Positions 8,607 to 17,245 of a stretch of DNA of 64,000 bases are shown one piece after another. Position 1 is the first letter of the stretch. Every line of letters starts with the position of its first letter. Origin of the DNA: an uncultured bacterium (GTDB lineage Bacteria > Cloacimonadota > Cloacimonadia > Cloacimonadales > Cloacimonadaceae). Under the pieces are notes generated by a model. It did not search any database. It saw only the letters and a list, made by a program, of their open reading frames with translations, and was not told where the DNA came from. The stretch is taken from assembly GCA_938009275.1 (NCBI GenBank), contig CALLHY010000073.1:1-64000 (forward strand). The letters run 5' to 3'. A program made the position numbers and the translations under genes.

Positions 8607-9371
8607 CTATAAGAATGGATTATCGGGCAAGGCATCTTCTTCACGAATAATTTGCCGGATTACCCATGATGCAGCCATCATGCCCATTATTGCCGGCATA
8701 TAGCTAATAGAGCCTATTGTTTTACGCTGTCTGCCGCGGGTAATAATCAGTTCATCGGGGCTCTCGATGTCTTCATCGGGTTTGCTGGGAAGCTCAGATG
8801 AATATATGCAGGGGAATTTTGCTCTAATTCCGCGCCTGCCAAGGAACTTGCGTACCCGTCGGGCAAGTGGGCAGTTATGGCTTTTATCGATGGTGGATAG
8901 ATGTATCTTGGATGGGTCGATACGGTTTCCGGCACCCATCACAGCTATGAAGTTCATGTTTTCCCGCACCAAGTATTCCAGCATGCCAATCTTTGGCCCC
9001 AGGCTGTCGATGGCGTCTATTATGTAATCAGTTCTGCTAAGCAGTTCATGGCGGTTGTCCTGGTCTATAAAAGCGGTATGACAGGTGATGTTGGCGGCTG
9101 GATTGATTTCCATCACTCTTGCTTTCATCACTTCAGTTTTGGCCTTGCCAATGGTTGAGTGAGTAGCGATAATCTGTCGGTTTAGATTACTGGAGCCAAC
9201 CGTGTCAAAATCTATAAGGATAAAGCTGCCAATACCTGCGCGTGCTAAAGCTTCCACGGCATTAGAGCCAACTCCTCCCAGCCCTACCACCGTAACCACT
9301 GCACTAGAGAGCTTTGCCAGTGCTTTGCTGCCTATTAGCAGTTCCGTACGCGAAAAATCGGTAATGGTCAT
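8607..9371 (-). CDS. tcdA: tRNA threonylcarbamoyladenosine dehydratase TcdA (CsdL)
   Basis: A 254-residue E1-like ATP-dependent enzyme that cyclises t6A37 of ANN-decoding tRNAs to ct6A. The nucleotide-binding VVGLGGVGSNAVEALARAGIG (20-residue core near residue 30), the DFDTVGSSNLNRQ segment and DAIDSLGPKI match the TcdA branch of ThiF/MoeB proteins. The partly conserved CPLARRVRKFLGRRGI region follows. The start overlaps the TatD stop (ATGA), so the two are translationally coupled. ThiF or MoeB are less likely, since the CxxC zinc pairs of those are missing. Confidence 0.9.
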   Translation of the reverse strand: MTITDFSRTELLIGSKALAKLSSAVVTVVGLGGVGSNAVEALARAGIGSFILIDFDTVGSSNLNRQIIATHSTIGKAKTEVMKARVMEINPAANITCHTAFIDQDNRHELLSRTDYIIDAIDSLGPKIGMLEYLVRENMNFIAVMGAGNRIDPSKIHLSTIDKSHNCPLARRVRKFLGRRGIRAKFPCIYSSELPSKPDEDIESPDELIITRGRQRKTIGSISYMPAIMGMMAASWVIRQIIREEDALPDNPFL

Positions 9372-10111
9372 AATACAAAGTCCTTAAACAGAGCTTTGGC
9401 GTTTTGGTGCTGAATAGCTGTCAAACGTTCTACGCTTATCCCGCTTAAGCTTGAACATGTATCAATAAGCTGGTTCAGGCGCAATAGCGGATTAGGCTCA
9501 GCTTTTTTTATGTAATACTGTGTGATATCGGTTTCAAATAGGAAGCGTTTATCGGTTAGCATCGCCTTTAGCAGGTCTATCTTATCTTCCTTCATAATGC
9601 GTGAGCTTATGGTGAAATGGGCATTAAGGCGTTTTAGCTGATTATAGCCCTCACGCGAGCCTGCATAACCGTGAATTAGATAGCTTAGAGGATACTTTTT
9701 CAGTGTGTCATAAGCTTCGCTATGATGCCCCACGATGTGCAATACCACCGGCAGGCGAAAGTCTGATGCAAGGTCTAATTGCTGGCTAAACTGCTTGCGT
9801 TGAAGGGCAATCTCTGGATTGCCATTATCCAGACCAATCTCACCAATAGCCCATATCTGCTTGTTTTCACATAGGCGAACTATGTCGGCAAGCTCCAAAT
9901 CGCATTCATCAAAATTGGGGTGAATGCCCGCAGAAAAGGCAATGCGGTGGTCGGGATGGCTTAGATACCATTCCACCTCACACTTACGTAAAGCCGAGGA
10001 AGCAAAGCGAGTTATGCCGTTTGCCTCTGCCTCGTCCAATAGCAAGTTAACATTCATAACATCAGCCAAATTGGCAAGGTGGCAATGGGCATCAAGCAAG
10101 TTCATGGGCAA
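9368..10111 (-). CDS. TatD-family metal-dependent hydrolase
   Basis: A 247-residue TIM-barrel metallohydrolase of the TatD DNase family. DAHCHLA near residue 7 gives the first metal-binding histidines, IGEIGLD (about 93) the bridging glutamate, VVLHIVGHH the third site and FETDITQYY the catalytic aspartate. The family removes nucleotides from DNA 3' ends or acts on D-aminoacyl-tRNA; the actual substrate here is not shown. It overlaps the upstream glycosyl/glycerophosphotransferase gene by 20 bases and the downstream tcdA by 4, so it belongs to the minus-strand operon 12939 to 8607. Confidence 0.85.
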   Translation of the reverse strand: MPMNLLDAHCHLANLADVMNVNLLLDEAEANGITRFASSALRKCEVEWYLSHPDHRIAFSAGIHPNFDECDLELADIVRLCENKQIWAIGEIGLDNGNPEIALQRKQFSQQLDLASDFRLPVVLHIVGHHSEAYDTLKKYPLSYLIHGYAGSREGYNQLKRLNAHFTISSRIMKEDKIDLLKAMLTDKRFLFETDITQYYIKKAEPNPLLRLNQLIDTCSSLSGISVERLTAIQHQNAKALFKDFVL

Positions 10112-11162
10112 GCTCCGGCATTAATCTGCAAATTTCCTGGGCTGCTCTTTCGCCAGCCTTACCGTCCAGAGGCTCTATTAACCTGGCAATGATCTGACTT
10201 CTGGCAGGGGCTGTTTCCTCGGCAGTGGCAAGCGCATTGGCGATAGCATGCTTCAGTTCTGCAAAGGTGTTTATGCGTATAGAAACGCTTTTAATCAGCT
10301 CTATCACATCATCCATTGTCCGCTTCGTGGCATCTATGCTAAAGGTAATTATTGGTCTGTTTACTATGCAAAACTCGGCTATCAGACTATTGGTGTCCCC
10401 AATGCAGACATCCGATATCAATAGATAGGGATAGATATCTATGTCAGTTATGTAATGTATTTCTTTGGTGTTACTAAGGTAATTGCGGTAATATTCGCTC
10501 ATGCGCGGATGCAGGGTAACCAGCACATTGTAATAGGGGCAAAGGCTTTGCACATGCCGATACCACTTGTGAACAGCGCTCATGCCCGAGCCGTCCCAGG
10601 TGGAGGAAAACAGCAAAGTAGGCTTATTGGGGTCAAGCTGAAGCCTTGCCTTTAGTTCATCCAATACAGCAGGAGTGTATTTACCATTGAACAGACTATC
10701 ACTTTTAGGATAACCAATTGCTTTCACTGGCTTGGCACCAAGCTTCTTTATCCGCTCTACATCATAGAAGCTGGTCATGAGATACAGGTCGAACATATTA
10801 TAATACTCTGCCTTGGGAAAGCGTTTAAAATTGTAAGCACCATGCTCTAAACCGATTTTTATGATTTTTTTTACCGGATACTTCCAGGCGGCATTGCGGA
10901 ACATAATTAGCCCATCCGGGAAACAGAATGGATAGCAATAGAACTTAGTTTTCCTGTTCAGCATCGGTTTAATCTTAGGGATTAAGGCCTTATTGGTTAC
11001 TACAATATCCAAATGCGCCAGATGCGGCCGGATATTCTGGAAGATGTAATAATCAAAGCTGTCCTCTATATGCAGCAGGTATTGCTTTTTGCGCCTGAAC
11101 AATTTGAATAGCTTCCACATAAGATTGTAGGGCAGATAAGAAAAGTAATAAGTATATACCAC
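10092..11162 (-). CDS. second CDP-glycerol glycerophosphotransferase-like protein
   Basis: A 356-residue relative of the TagB/TagF catalytic domain and of the protein at 5073-6185. Shared signs are a basic amphipathic N-terminus (KLFKLFRRKKQ), LEHGAYNFKRFP, AIGYPKSDSLFNGKY, LLFSSTWDGSG, LVTLHPRMSEYYRNY and ISDVCIGDTNSLIAEFCIV. It would act at the cytoplasmic membrane face on a phosphodiester-linked polymer or lipid. It starts at GTG 11162, 8 bases after a GT9 heptosyltransferase-like gene, so it is probably part of core or surface-glycan decoration. The donor is unknown. Confidence 0.78.
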   Translation of the reverse strand: MVYTYYFSYLPYNLMWKLFKLFRRKKQYLLHIEDSFDYYIFQNIRPHLAHLDIVVTNKALIPKIKPMLNRKTKFYCYPFCFPDGLIMFRNAAWKYPVKKIIKIGLEHGAYNFKRFPKAEYYNMFDLYLMTSFYDVERIKKLGAKPVKAIGYPKSDSLFNGKYTPAVLDELKARLQLDPNKPTLLFSSTWDGSGMSAVHKWYRHVQSLCPYYNVLVTLHPRMSEYYRNYLSNTKEIHYITDIDIYPYLLISDVCIGDTNSLIAEFCIVNRPIITFSIDATKRTMDDVIELIKSVSIRINTFAELKHAIANALATAEETAPARSQIIARLIEPLDGKAGERAAQEICRLMPELAHELA

Positions 11163-11170
11163 GTTGCTAA

Positions 11171-12190
11171 TCAGTCCTTGCCAATTATGGCGGTTAGGAT
11201 AGTGTTTACGCTAAGCTGCTGCATGCAGTTATGATGACCCAGGGGGCACTTGTTCCCCCCGTGACTGCCACAGGGACGGCAATCAAGCTCCACTTCAAAA
11301 ACTCTGTCTTCGCTGCGATAGGGGTAGTAACCAATGCGCTGCACAGTTGGGCCAAAGATGGCGAAAACACGTGTCTGCATGGCATTGGCTATATGCAAGG
11401 CACCGCTGTCGTTGCATATCATTAGTTCGCATCTCACTATTACTGCAGCACTCTCCAGCAGATTAGTTTTTCCTGCCAGGTTTATCACCTTCGCTGTGTT
11501 TGCGGATTGCATAACTGCCTGTTCCACTGCGTCGCATTTTGCCTTATCTGCCTCTGCCCCAATAAGCACAAGGGCATAGCCATGTTCTGCCAAACCTGCG
11601 GCAAGCTCGCTAAAGTATTCCAAAGGCCAGCACTTGGTTGCCCAGATAGAACCTGGAGCTATGGCTATCAGCTTGGAGTTCTCTGTGCATTTTAGCAGTT
11701 TGGCTGCGGTGTCTATATCCTCTCGCGAGGGGAAAAGCTCGGTCTGCATCGGGAACTCAGTTGGGGAGAGGAACCTTAGCAGCAATAGGTTTTTGTTAAT
11801 TTTGTGCATGTTATCGGGATGCTTAATCTTGTGCGTGAGCAGCTCTGGCAGGATGCTGCGGTCGAAGCCTATCCGCATGGGTATGCCGCTAAGCCACAGT
11901 AGCAGATGCGTGCGTCCCGAGCTATGCGGACTTACTACCAGGTTATAAGCTTTGCTCCGTAACAAACGCATCATCTTTAGCATGGTGATAAAGCCATTCT
12001 TACGTTTGGCAAAAGGGATAATTTCGCGGATATGAGGATTGTTTTCCAAAAGCTTGGCAGCACCGGGAACCACCATTACATCAAGCTCTGCCGTGGGATA
12101 AAGCTGCTTGAGTGCCTTAACTAAAGGAGTGATGAGAATAACGTCGCCAATAAAGGCAGTTTGAACCACTAAGATTTTCGTAATTGCCAT
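11171..12190 (-). CDS. glycosyltransferase family 9 (heptosyltransferase II-like)
   Basis: A 339-residue GT9 enzyme like WaaF, which adds ADP-heptose to the lipopolysaccharide inner core. The N-terminal ILVVQTAFIGDVILITPLV matches the acceptor-domain signature, and IAIAPGSIWATKCWP, INLAGKTNLLE and LMICNDSGALHIANA are the donor-binding C-terminal motifs. A late Cys-rich CRPCGSHGGNKCPLGHHNC segment resembles that of WaaF-type proteins. It overlaps the GT2 gene by 22 bases. The presence of two GT9 genes in the window (also 17223-18227) agrees with a heptose-containing core. Confidence 0.88.
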   Translation of the reverse strand: MAITKILVVQTAFIGDVILITPLVKALKQLYPTAELDVMVVPGAAKLLENNPHIREIIPFAKRKNGFITMLKMMRLLRSKAYNLVVSPHSSGRTHLLLWLSGIPMRIGFDRSILPELLTHKIKHPDNMHKINKNLLLLRFLSPTEFPMQTELFPSREDIDTAAKLLKCTENSKLIAIAPGSIWATKCWPLEYFSELAAGLAEHGYALVLIGAEADKAKCDAVEQAVMQSANTAKVINLAGKTNLLESAAVIVRCELMICNDSGALHIANAMQTRVFAIFGPTVQRIGYYPYRSEDRVFEVELDCRPCGSHGGNKCPLGHHNCMQQLSVNTILTAIIGKD

Positions 12191-12939
12191 AAACGGTGAT
12201 ACTTATACCATGTTCCCCAGGCTGTTGTTTTGCACAGGCTAAAGCCATGCGCACCATCTAAAAAACCCATGCGTAGGATATACATTTTTATAAAGGTAAA
12301 TGCACCGCGCAGCAATGCCTTTAGCGGATTTGAGCTTTTGCCCATATTCTTCAGCTTAATCGCGCCCAATTCTCCATAACGGATCATCTTGGTGAGGTGG
12401 GTGTCTTTGCTGGGATAGGTGTGATGGTGAACAATGCCCTTTAGTCTGCCGACTTCACCGCTTAGAATAAGCGACTCATGCACAACAGCGTCGTTGTATG
12501 TTCCTTTACGGCGGTCAAATAGCGATATGTGGCTTTCATTTTGCCAGCCGCAGTAGTTTATCCTCTTGCCCAGATAATAAGACTTTGCCTCAATTCTATA
12601 GGCACTTTTATCAAAACCAGAATTGCGCATGTGGCTTATCTCGCCGATTAGCTCGTTTGAGGCATACTCATCGGCATCCAGCGAGAATATCCAATCGTTT
12701 GTGGCATGCTTTACTGCCACTTGCCTGGCCTTGCCAAAGCCTTCCCATGTGTCTTGCAGAAACACTTTAGCTCCGAAGTCCCTGCATATCTGCACGGTGG
12801 CATCTTCTGAGCCGGTATCCAGCACCACAATCTCATCTGCCCAGCTTGCTGCTTCCAAACATGGACGGATAATCTTCGCCTCGTTTTTCACGATCATAAC
12901 AACCGAAACAGGGGTATAATTCTCTTTTATAGCTTCCAT
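12169..12939 (-). CDS. family 2 glycosyltransferase (WaaE/KdtX-like)
   Basis: A 256-residue GT-A inverting transferase. VSVVMIVKNEAKII opens the fold, VVLDTGSEDATVQI binds the nucleotide, and FSLDADEYAS carries the DxD metal motif. HHHTYPSKDTHLTKMIRYGE is typical of WaaE-like lipopolysaccharide core glucosyltransferases. First gene of the minus-strand envelope operon; a TTGACA (read on the minus strand from 12980) lies 41 bases before its ATG. Sugar and acceptor are not deducible. Confidence 0.87.
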   Translation of the reverse strand: MEAIKENYTPVSVVMIVKNEAKIIRPCLEAASWADEIVVLDTGSEDATVQICRDFGAKVFLQDTWEGFGKARQVAVKHATNDWIFSLDADEYASNELIGEISHMRNSGFDKSAYRIEAKSYYLGKRINYCGWQNESHISLFDRRKGTYNDAVVHESLILSGEVGRLKGIVHHHTYPSKDTHLTKMIRYGELGAIKLKNMGKSSNPLKALLRGAFTFIKMYILRMGFLDGAHGFSLCKTTAWGTWYKYHRLWQLRKS

Positions 12940-13203
12940 AATTGCCTATACCTCGTTGCCTGGCAAGAGATAAATGTCAAGATAAATGTGCGATCGTGCC
13001 GGGGTGCTGGTGTGCCGGAGTATTGGATTACTGGGGGCTAATGGGCTGGAGAGAGAACAATGGTGCGGTAAAATCCGTTTACCAGAGAGAGCAACTCGCT
13101 TTATATCAGGCAGCTTAGTGCTCTAAAACGAACGATTGAACTTACCATATCGGATTTCAGGAAAAGTAGGCTCTAAACACAGAGGGCGCAGAGAACACAG
13201 AGT

Positions 13204-13456
13204 GTTACACCTCCCTACCAGTAGAAGAGAAAAAAGGACTCCGATGGAAATCATTGGACTCACGGTTACAAATGTCACGACCCCCCTACCGGTAGAGAGA
13301 AAAAAGGACACTTATCTATAAAGACAATTTAAATGGCATGGCTTTAAGTCACGACCCCCCTACCGGTAGAGAGAAAAAAGGACCCCTACGGCTGCAGTAT
13401 ACAATGCTGCGGATCTGTAGGTCACGACCCCCCTACCGGTAGAGAGAAAAAAGGAC
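13204..13456. CRISPR. Orphan CRISPR array, four repeats and three spacers
   Basis: Three identical 36-base repeats at 13274-13309, 13348-13383 and 13421-13456, beginning GTCACGACCCCCC, with central perfect palindrome CTACCGGTAG and ending GAGAAAAAAGGAC. A fourth, diverged 36-base repeat lies at 13204-13239 and carries an indel pair. Spacers are 34, 38 and 37 bases (13240-13273, 13310-13347, 13384-13420) and unrelated to each other. The diverged repeat marks the probable leader-distal end, putting a leader to the right, but I see no clear A+T-rich leader there. With no cas genes nearby it is orphan or served in trans. Type cannot be assigned by eye. Confidence 0.9.
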
Positions 13457-13729
13457 TTACCCCCAAAACAGCTCGCTCTGCATAAGGGCTGATGCTGCCA
13501 TTTCCGGCAACCTCAGCAAAATCCACAGTTTTTATCGCAAAAACAGGTAGGTTCCCGCAAGCCGCATTACTAAAGGAGTTCATCATAGAGTTACAAAATA
13601 CGGATACCCGCTGTTTATGGCAAGTTATTTTCTTACTATCGCTCGAACTTATCAAAAAAGTTGTATTTGAAATATGGGATACGCCCATTTATGGCCGCCC
13701 CCTAATATGCTGTTTTTTATGCATGCTTC

Positions 13730-13790
13730 CCTGCTGCTTCCTTGCTGCTATCCTGTATCGAATACAGGATAGCAGCAAGGAAGCAGCAAG
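13730..13790. repeat. Long palindromic intergenic element, copy 1
   Basis: Perfect 27-bp inverted arms (13732-13758 and 13762-13788), made of TGCTGCTTCCTTGCTGCTAT plus CCTGTAT, around a CGA loop; one more outer mismatch then pairing. Same element at 20780-20848 and 39920-39994, and a half copy at 30366-30384. Confidence 0.9.
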
Positions 13791-13991
13791 AGACGTTCTT
13801 CGTATATATTGCTAAGATAAGCGGTGGAATATAGTTGTGAAGCAGATTGAGATGCATGATCATGCAATAGCTTCGTTAATGGTGGATAGTTCTGATTTAT
13901 TCTGCTATGCAATCACCCTGACAAACCTGTTGTCACTACCAATTCTTTTCGGTTACTTGACAAATCTGTCTAATCTACTCAGGTGGGCTTT

Positions 13992-14795
13992 ATGGAAAAT
14001 ATACTTATTCAATCCTTGAGACTCATCTCACCGCAAGCTGGAGAGTTCGTTGCCGAATATGGCTGCCGGACAATCTGGTCTGCTGTGGTAGAAGGGCAGC
14101 CAAGCTGCGTTGTAGAAGCCAATCTGGATAAGATGGGTTTGGTGTATGCGGCTCTAACTGATGCTGCACCGAAGTATGCACGTGATCTAGTGCTAAATGC
14201 GTTGCAGGATTTGATTCATAATCAGGCCTATGCTGAAAAGTGTTTCAATTGCCGGTGTGACGACTTGCAAAGCCGTTCTTTGGCTTTGGGATTGGGCTTC
14301 AAGCTGGATATGGCCGGATATCAGCTATGTAGAACCAGAGCAGCAGATGCACTTGATGTTCCCTATATACTTCAGCCTTATACGGATAGTGAACTGGAAG
14401 ACTGGATATTGCTTCTCAGGGAGGCTTACCACCAGCTTTGCCTGGATAACTCATGGGATACTGATTGTGGAATCCGCGACAGGGAACAATTTGGGCAAAT
14501 GATGCAGCAGCGGAGTTCCCGCAATGAGGTTTATAGCTGCTATTACCAAGGTAAACTGGTGGGAGGTTTTCGGCTTTCAGGAGCTTTTATCGAGGATATG
14601 GCAGTGCTACCGGTATATCAAAACCGTGGGATTGGCAGCTTTCTGCTGAATAGCGCAACCATGATGCTATTAGAAAGGGCTTATCCAATGGTGCAGCTAC
14701 GAGTGGCGGAATCCAATCAAGCGGCTCTGCGTTTATATCAACGCTACCATTTCACAATATGCGGACGCTTTGCTGAGCACAGCTTTTTATCTTGA
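13992..14795 (+). CDS. GNAT-family N-acetyltransferase
   Basis: A 267-residue protein with an uncharacterised first half and a GNAT acetyltransferase domain in the second. The acetyl-CoA motif is VLPVYQNRGIGSFLLNSA (about 215-232), followed by LRVAESNQAALRLYQRYHF, the beta5-alpha4 region. Acceptor substrate unknown. ATG 13992 is chosen over GTG 13983 because AGGTGGG sits 5 bases before it. A TTGACA at 13957 lies only 35 bases upstream. It stands alone, next to the CRISPR array and a palindromic repeat. Confidence 0.82.
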   Translation: MENILIQSLRLISPQAGEFVAEYGCRTIWSAVVEGQPSCVVEANLDKMGLVYAALTDAAPKYARDLVLNALQDLIHNQAYAEKCFNCRCDDLQSRSLALGLGFKLDMAGYQLCRTRAADALDVPYILQPYTDSELEDWILLLREAYHQLCLDNSWDTDCGIRDREQFGQMMQQRSSRNEVYSCYYQGKLVGGFRLSGAFIEDMAVLPVYQNRGIGSFLLNSATMMLLERAYPMVQLRVAESNQAALRLYQRYHFTICGRFAEHSFLS

Positions 14796-14930
14796 ACACA
14801 TGCTTCTCACTTGCTATACAGATACTCACGATTGGAAGCGCATAGCTGTGGGAATGAGATAGCTCTTTTCGCTTGACAAGCTGGCAGTGTGCAGGAAACT
14901 GATGATTATGAATGGTAAAGTGAGTAGTGA

Positions 14931-16001
14931 ATGAATCTTTTATTTGTGAATACCAAGGGAAATTGGGGCGGCATAGTAAATCTCTCGGTTATTCTCATGC
15001 GAGTTTTATCCCCCAGAGGTATTGGCAGTCTGCATGTATTCTCAAGGAAGAAGGAAAGTATATTCCAGCTTCCTAAGCCAGTTCAGAATGTTCCCATCAG
15101 CTTTGGTTTCGATTACAACCCGCTTACCATACTAAAGATAATTGCGCTCATCAAGAAGCATAAGATAAGCTATGTAGTGGTTAACATCGCCAAAGAGATT
15201 ATCTTTGGTGGAATTGCCGCCAAATTATGCGGGGTTAAGTGCATCAGGTTAATCGGTAACGAGCTTGATTTTGAAAGTCACCGTCTGTTGTGCAGTAAGC
15301 TGGTAGATATCAATATCTTTCCCTCGCGCTATTCGATGCATGCCGCTCTGCAGAAGTTTCCTTATACTGGAAAACTGCGCAATACAGTTGTTTATTGCGG
15401 CATTGAGGACAGGCAAGTTAGTGAGAGAGAAAAGCAGGCTGAGTATATCCGCCTTGGCCTTAGCCCGAGAGAATTCATTATCGGTTGCACTGGCCGGATT
15501 GTTCAAGATAAAGGTGTGCATACACTTGTGATGGCTTTTGCAAAAGTCAAGGATGCTTTACCAAATGCGGTTTTGGTGATTAACGGGCAGGGCAGCTATA
15601 TGCAGGTTGTAAAGGATTTGGTGTTAAATCTTGGACTGGAAGCCAGAGTGCGCTTGCTGGGCTTTGCTCCCGATTGCCTGATTGCCGCTTCGATATATGA
15701 CATTGCTGTAATGCCGTCCTTTTTTGAAGGCTTTCCCAATACCATAATAGAGTATATGAGCTTGGGCAAGCCTATCATCAGTACCGCTGTGGGAGGTATT
15801 CCCGAAGCTTTGAACGATGGCAGCAATGCAATGCTGGTAAATACAGATGATGCAGATAACCTGGCTGACAAGCTGGTGCTGCTTGCCCAGGACGAACAGC
15901 TTCGCAACAGGCTGGGGAGTGCTGCCAAGCAACGGTATATGGAACACTACACTGCCTCTGCCATGGCTGAGGCATTTATCAAAAGTATAAAGGCATTGTA
16001 A
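14931..16001 (+). CDS. family 4 glycosyltransferase
   Basis: A 356-residue GT-B retaining glycosyltransferase. The N-terminal half begins MNLLFVNTKGNWGGI; the C-terminal donor domain has IGCTGRIVQDKGVHTLV, VRLLGFAPD and the conserved PSFFEGFPNTIIEYMSLGKP with its E-x7-E motif, then GGIPEALNDG. It acts in the cytoplasm on a lipid-linked or core glycan. It overlaps the next GT4 gene by one base (TAATG). A TTGACA stands 58 bases before the start. Confidence 0.88.
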   Translation: MNLLFVNTKGNWGGIVNLSVILMRVLSPRGIGSLHVFSRKKESIFQLPKPVQNVPISFGFDYNPLTILKIIALIKKHKISYVVVNIAKEIIFGGIAAKLCGVKCIRLIGNELDFESHRLLCSKLVDINIFPSRYSMHAALQKFPYTGKLRNTVVYCGIEDRQVSEREKQAEYIRLGLSPREFIIGCTGRIVQDKGVHTLVMAFAKVKDALPNAVLVINGQGSYMQVVKDLVLNLGLEARVRLLGFAPDCLIAASIYDIAVMPSFFEGFPNTIIEYMSLGKPIISTAVGGIPEALNDGSNAMLVNTDDADNLADKLVLLAQDEQLRNRLGSAAKQRYMEHYTASAMAEAFIKSIKAL

Positions 16002-17245
16002 TGAAGAATATCCTGTTTATCAGCAGCTATTTCCCCCCCGCAGGTGGTGTGGGAGTTCAGCGTATAAGTAAGTTTTGCAAATATCTGTCTCGCATGGACT
16101 ATAAACCCTTTGTGTTAACCCCTCCGGCTTGGTCGGTGCGAAGGGATAAAGACATTAGCATGCTGAAGGAACTTCCGGATAATCTGGAGCAGATAAGTCC
16201 TGGGTTCATTGATGTTCGCAGGCTTATCCCGGGGGAGATAGCCAAATACCTAAGCTCTTGGCAACGTGATCACTTCTTTCCCGACACTATGATTCAATGG
16301 GTGAACAAAGCTAAGAGGATGGTGGGAGAAGTGATCAAAGATAAGCAAATTGATGTAGTATACATCACTTTGCCGCACTTCTCATTATTGGAGTTCGTGG
16401 CTGAGATAAAGGCAGATAGCAATGTTCCGGTTATCCTGGACATGCGTGACCCTTTCTCGTTCAATTTCTATGTGAAACAAGAAGCAAATGCGGAGTATCA
16501 AAACAAGGTTAGAGCACTGGAAAGACAAGCTTTTGCTATGGCGGATGCTGTTATGAATGTAACGGTGAACATCCATGAGGAGTATTGCTCTTTGTATCCA
16601 GAGTGGAAGGATAAGTTTCACTACATGCCCAATGGCTTTGATGATGAAGATTATCCGCAGGAGATTGGGGATGTAAATAAGCTAACTAACACCTGTTTAA
16701 CCCTATGCTATACAGGTAGCTATAGCTCAATGGCGTCTATTTTGCCTTACCGCGACGCTATATTGGAGATTTATCAAAAGCATAGGATAAAGATTATGCT
16801 AAATCTTTTAACCCCTACAGCAAAGAAGAGAGTAAGGCGTGACTTTAAGGAATTGAACAGGCTTGGCTTGCTGGATTATCATGGCTTCATGCAGCATAAA
16901 GATGCCATCGCATATCAATTGAAGTCGCACGTAATGCTGTTTCCCGCGTTGCCAACTGAAGGCTATTTCTCTGGCAAGATATACGAATACATTCGTAGCA
17001 AACGCCCAGTGCTTTGCGCCATTGATGGTGTGAAAGACAGCCACGAGCTTATCCGCAAAGCGGGAGTGGGCATCTTTGCCGATGTTAAAGAAGATTCCGG
17101 TTTGGTAAAAGCTTTGTTACAGCTACATAGTCAATGGCAGGATGGCACACTAAGCGTAAACCCAGATATGGAGTTTATCAACCGCTTCAGTTGTAATCAG
17201 CGCAGCAAGCGACTAAGCGGGATTATAAGTTCAATAACCTCTTAG
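16001..17245 (+). CDS. glycosyltransferase, GT4-like
   Basis: A 414-residue GT-B protein. FISSYFPPAGGVGVQRISKF near the N-terminus is typical of family-4 enzymes acting on surface polysaccharide, DMRDPFSFNFY and MPNGFDDEDY lie mid-protein, and LFPALPTEGYFSGKIYEYIRSKRPVL is the donor-site helix near the C-terminus, a divergent form. It is translationally coupled to the preceding GT4 and its last 23 bases overlap the opposing GT9 gene, so the two transcripts converge. Linkage and sugar not deducible. Confidence 0.82.
   Translation: MKNILFISSYFPPAGGVGVQRISKFCKYLSRMDYKPFVLTPPAWSVRRDKDISMLKELPDNLEQISPGFIDVRRLIPGEIAKYLSSWQRDHFFPDTMIQWVNKAKRMVGEVIKDKQIDVVYITLPHFSLLEFVAEIKADSNVPVILDMRDPFSFNFYVKQEANAEYQNKVRALERQAFAMADAVMNVTVNIHEEYCSLYPEWKDKFHYMPNGFDDEDYPQEIGDVNKLTNTCLTLCYTGSYSSMASILPYRDAILEIYQKHRIKIMLNLLTPTAKKRVRRDFKELNRLGLLDYHGFMQHKDAIAYQLKSHVMLFPALPTEGYFSGKIYEYIRSKRPVLCAIDGVKDSHELIRKAGVGIFADVKEDSGLVKALLQLHSQWQDGTLSVNPDMEFINRFSCNQRSKRLSGIISSITS

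Larger units (their letters stand above)
12940..13991. other. Divergent intergenic region with CRISPR array and palindrome
   Basis: About 1 kb between divergent genes. It holds a short A/C/G-rich motif ACACAGAGGGCGCAGAG at 13179-13195 just before the CRISPR array, the array itself (13204-13456) and a long palindrome (13730-13790). Open frames across 13492-13815 run through the repeat and look non-coding. No cas gene is present here or anywhere in the window. Confidence 0.7.

Noticed and set aside
13492..13815. 107-residue frame beside the CRISPR array as a possible cas or toxin gene
   Set aside because: Its C-terminal third is translated palindromic repeat, it has no ribosome site and no family signs.
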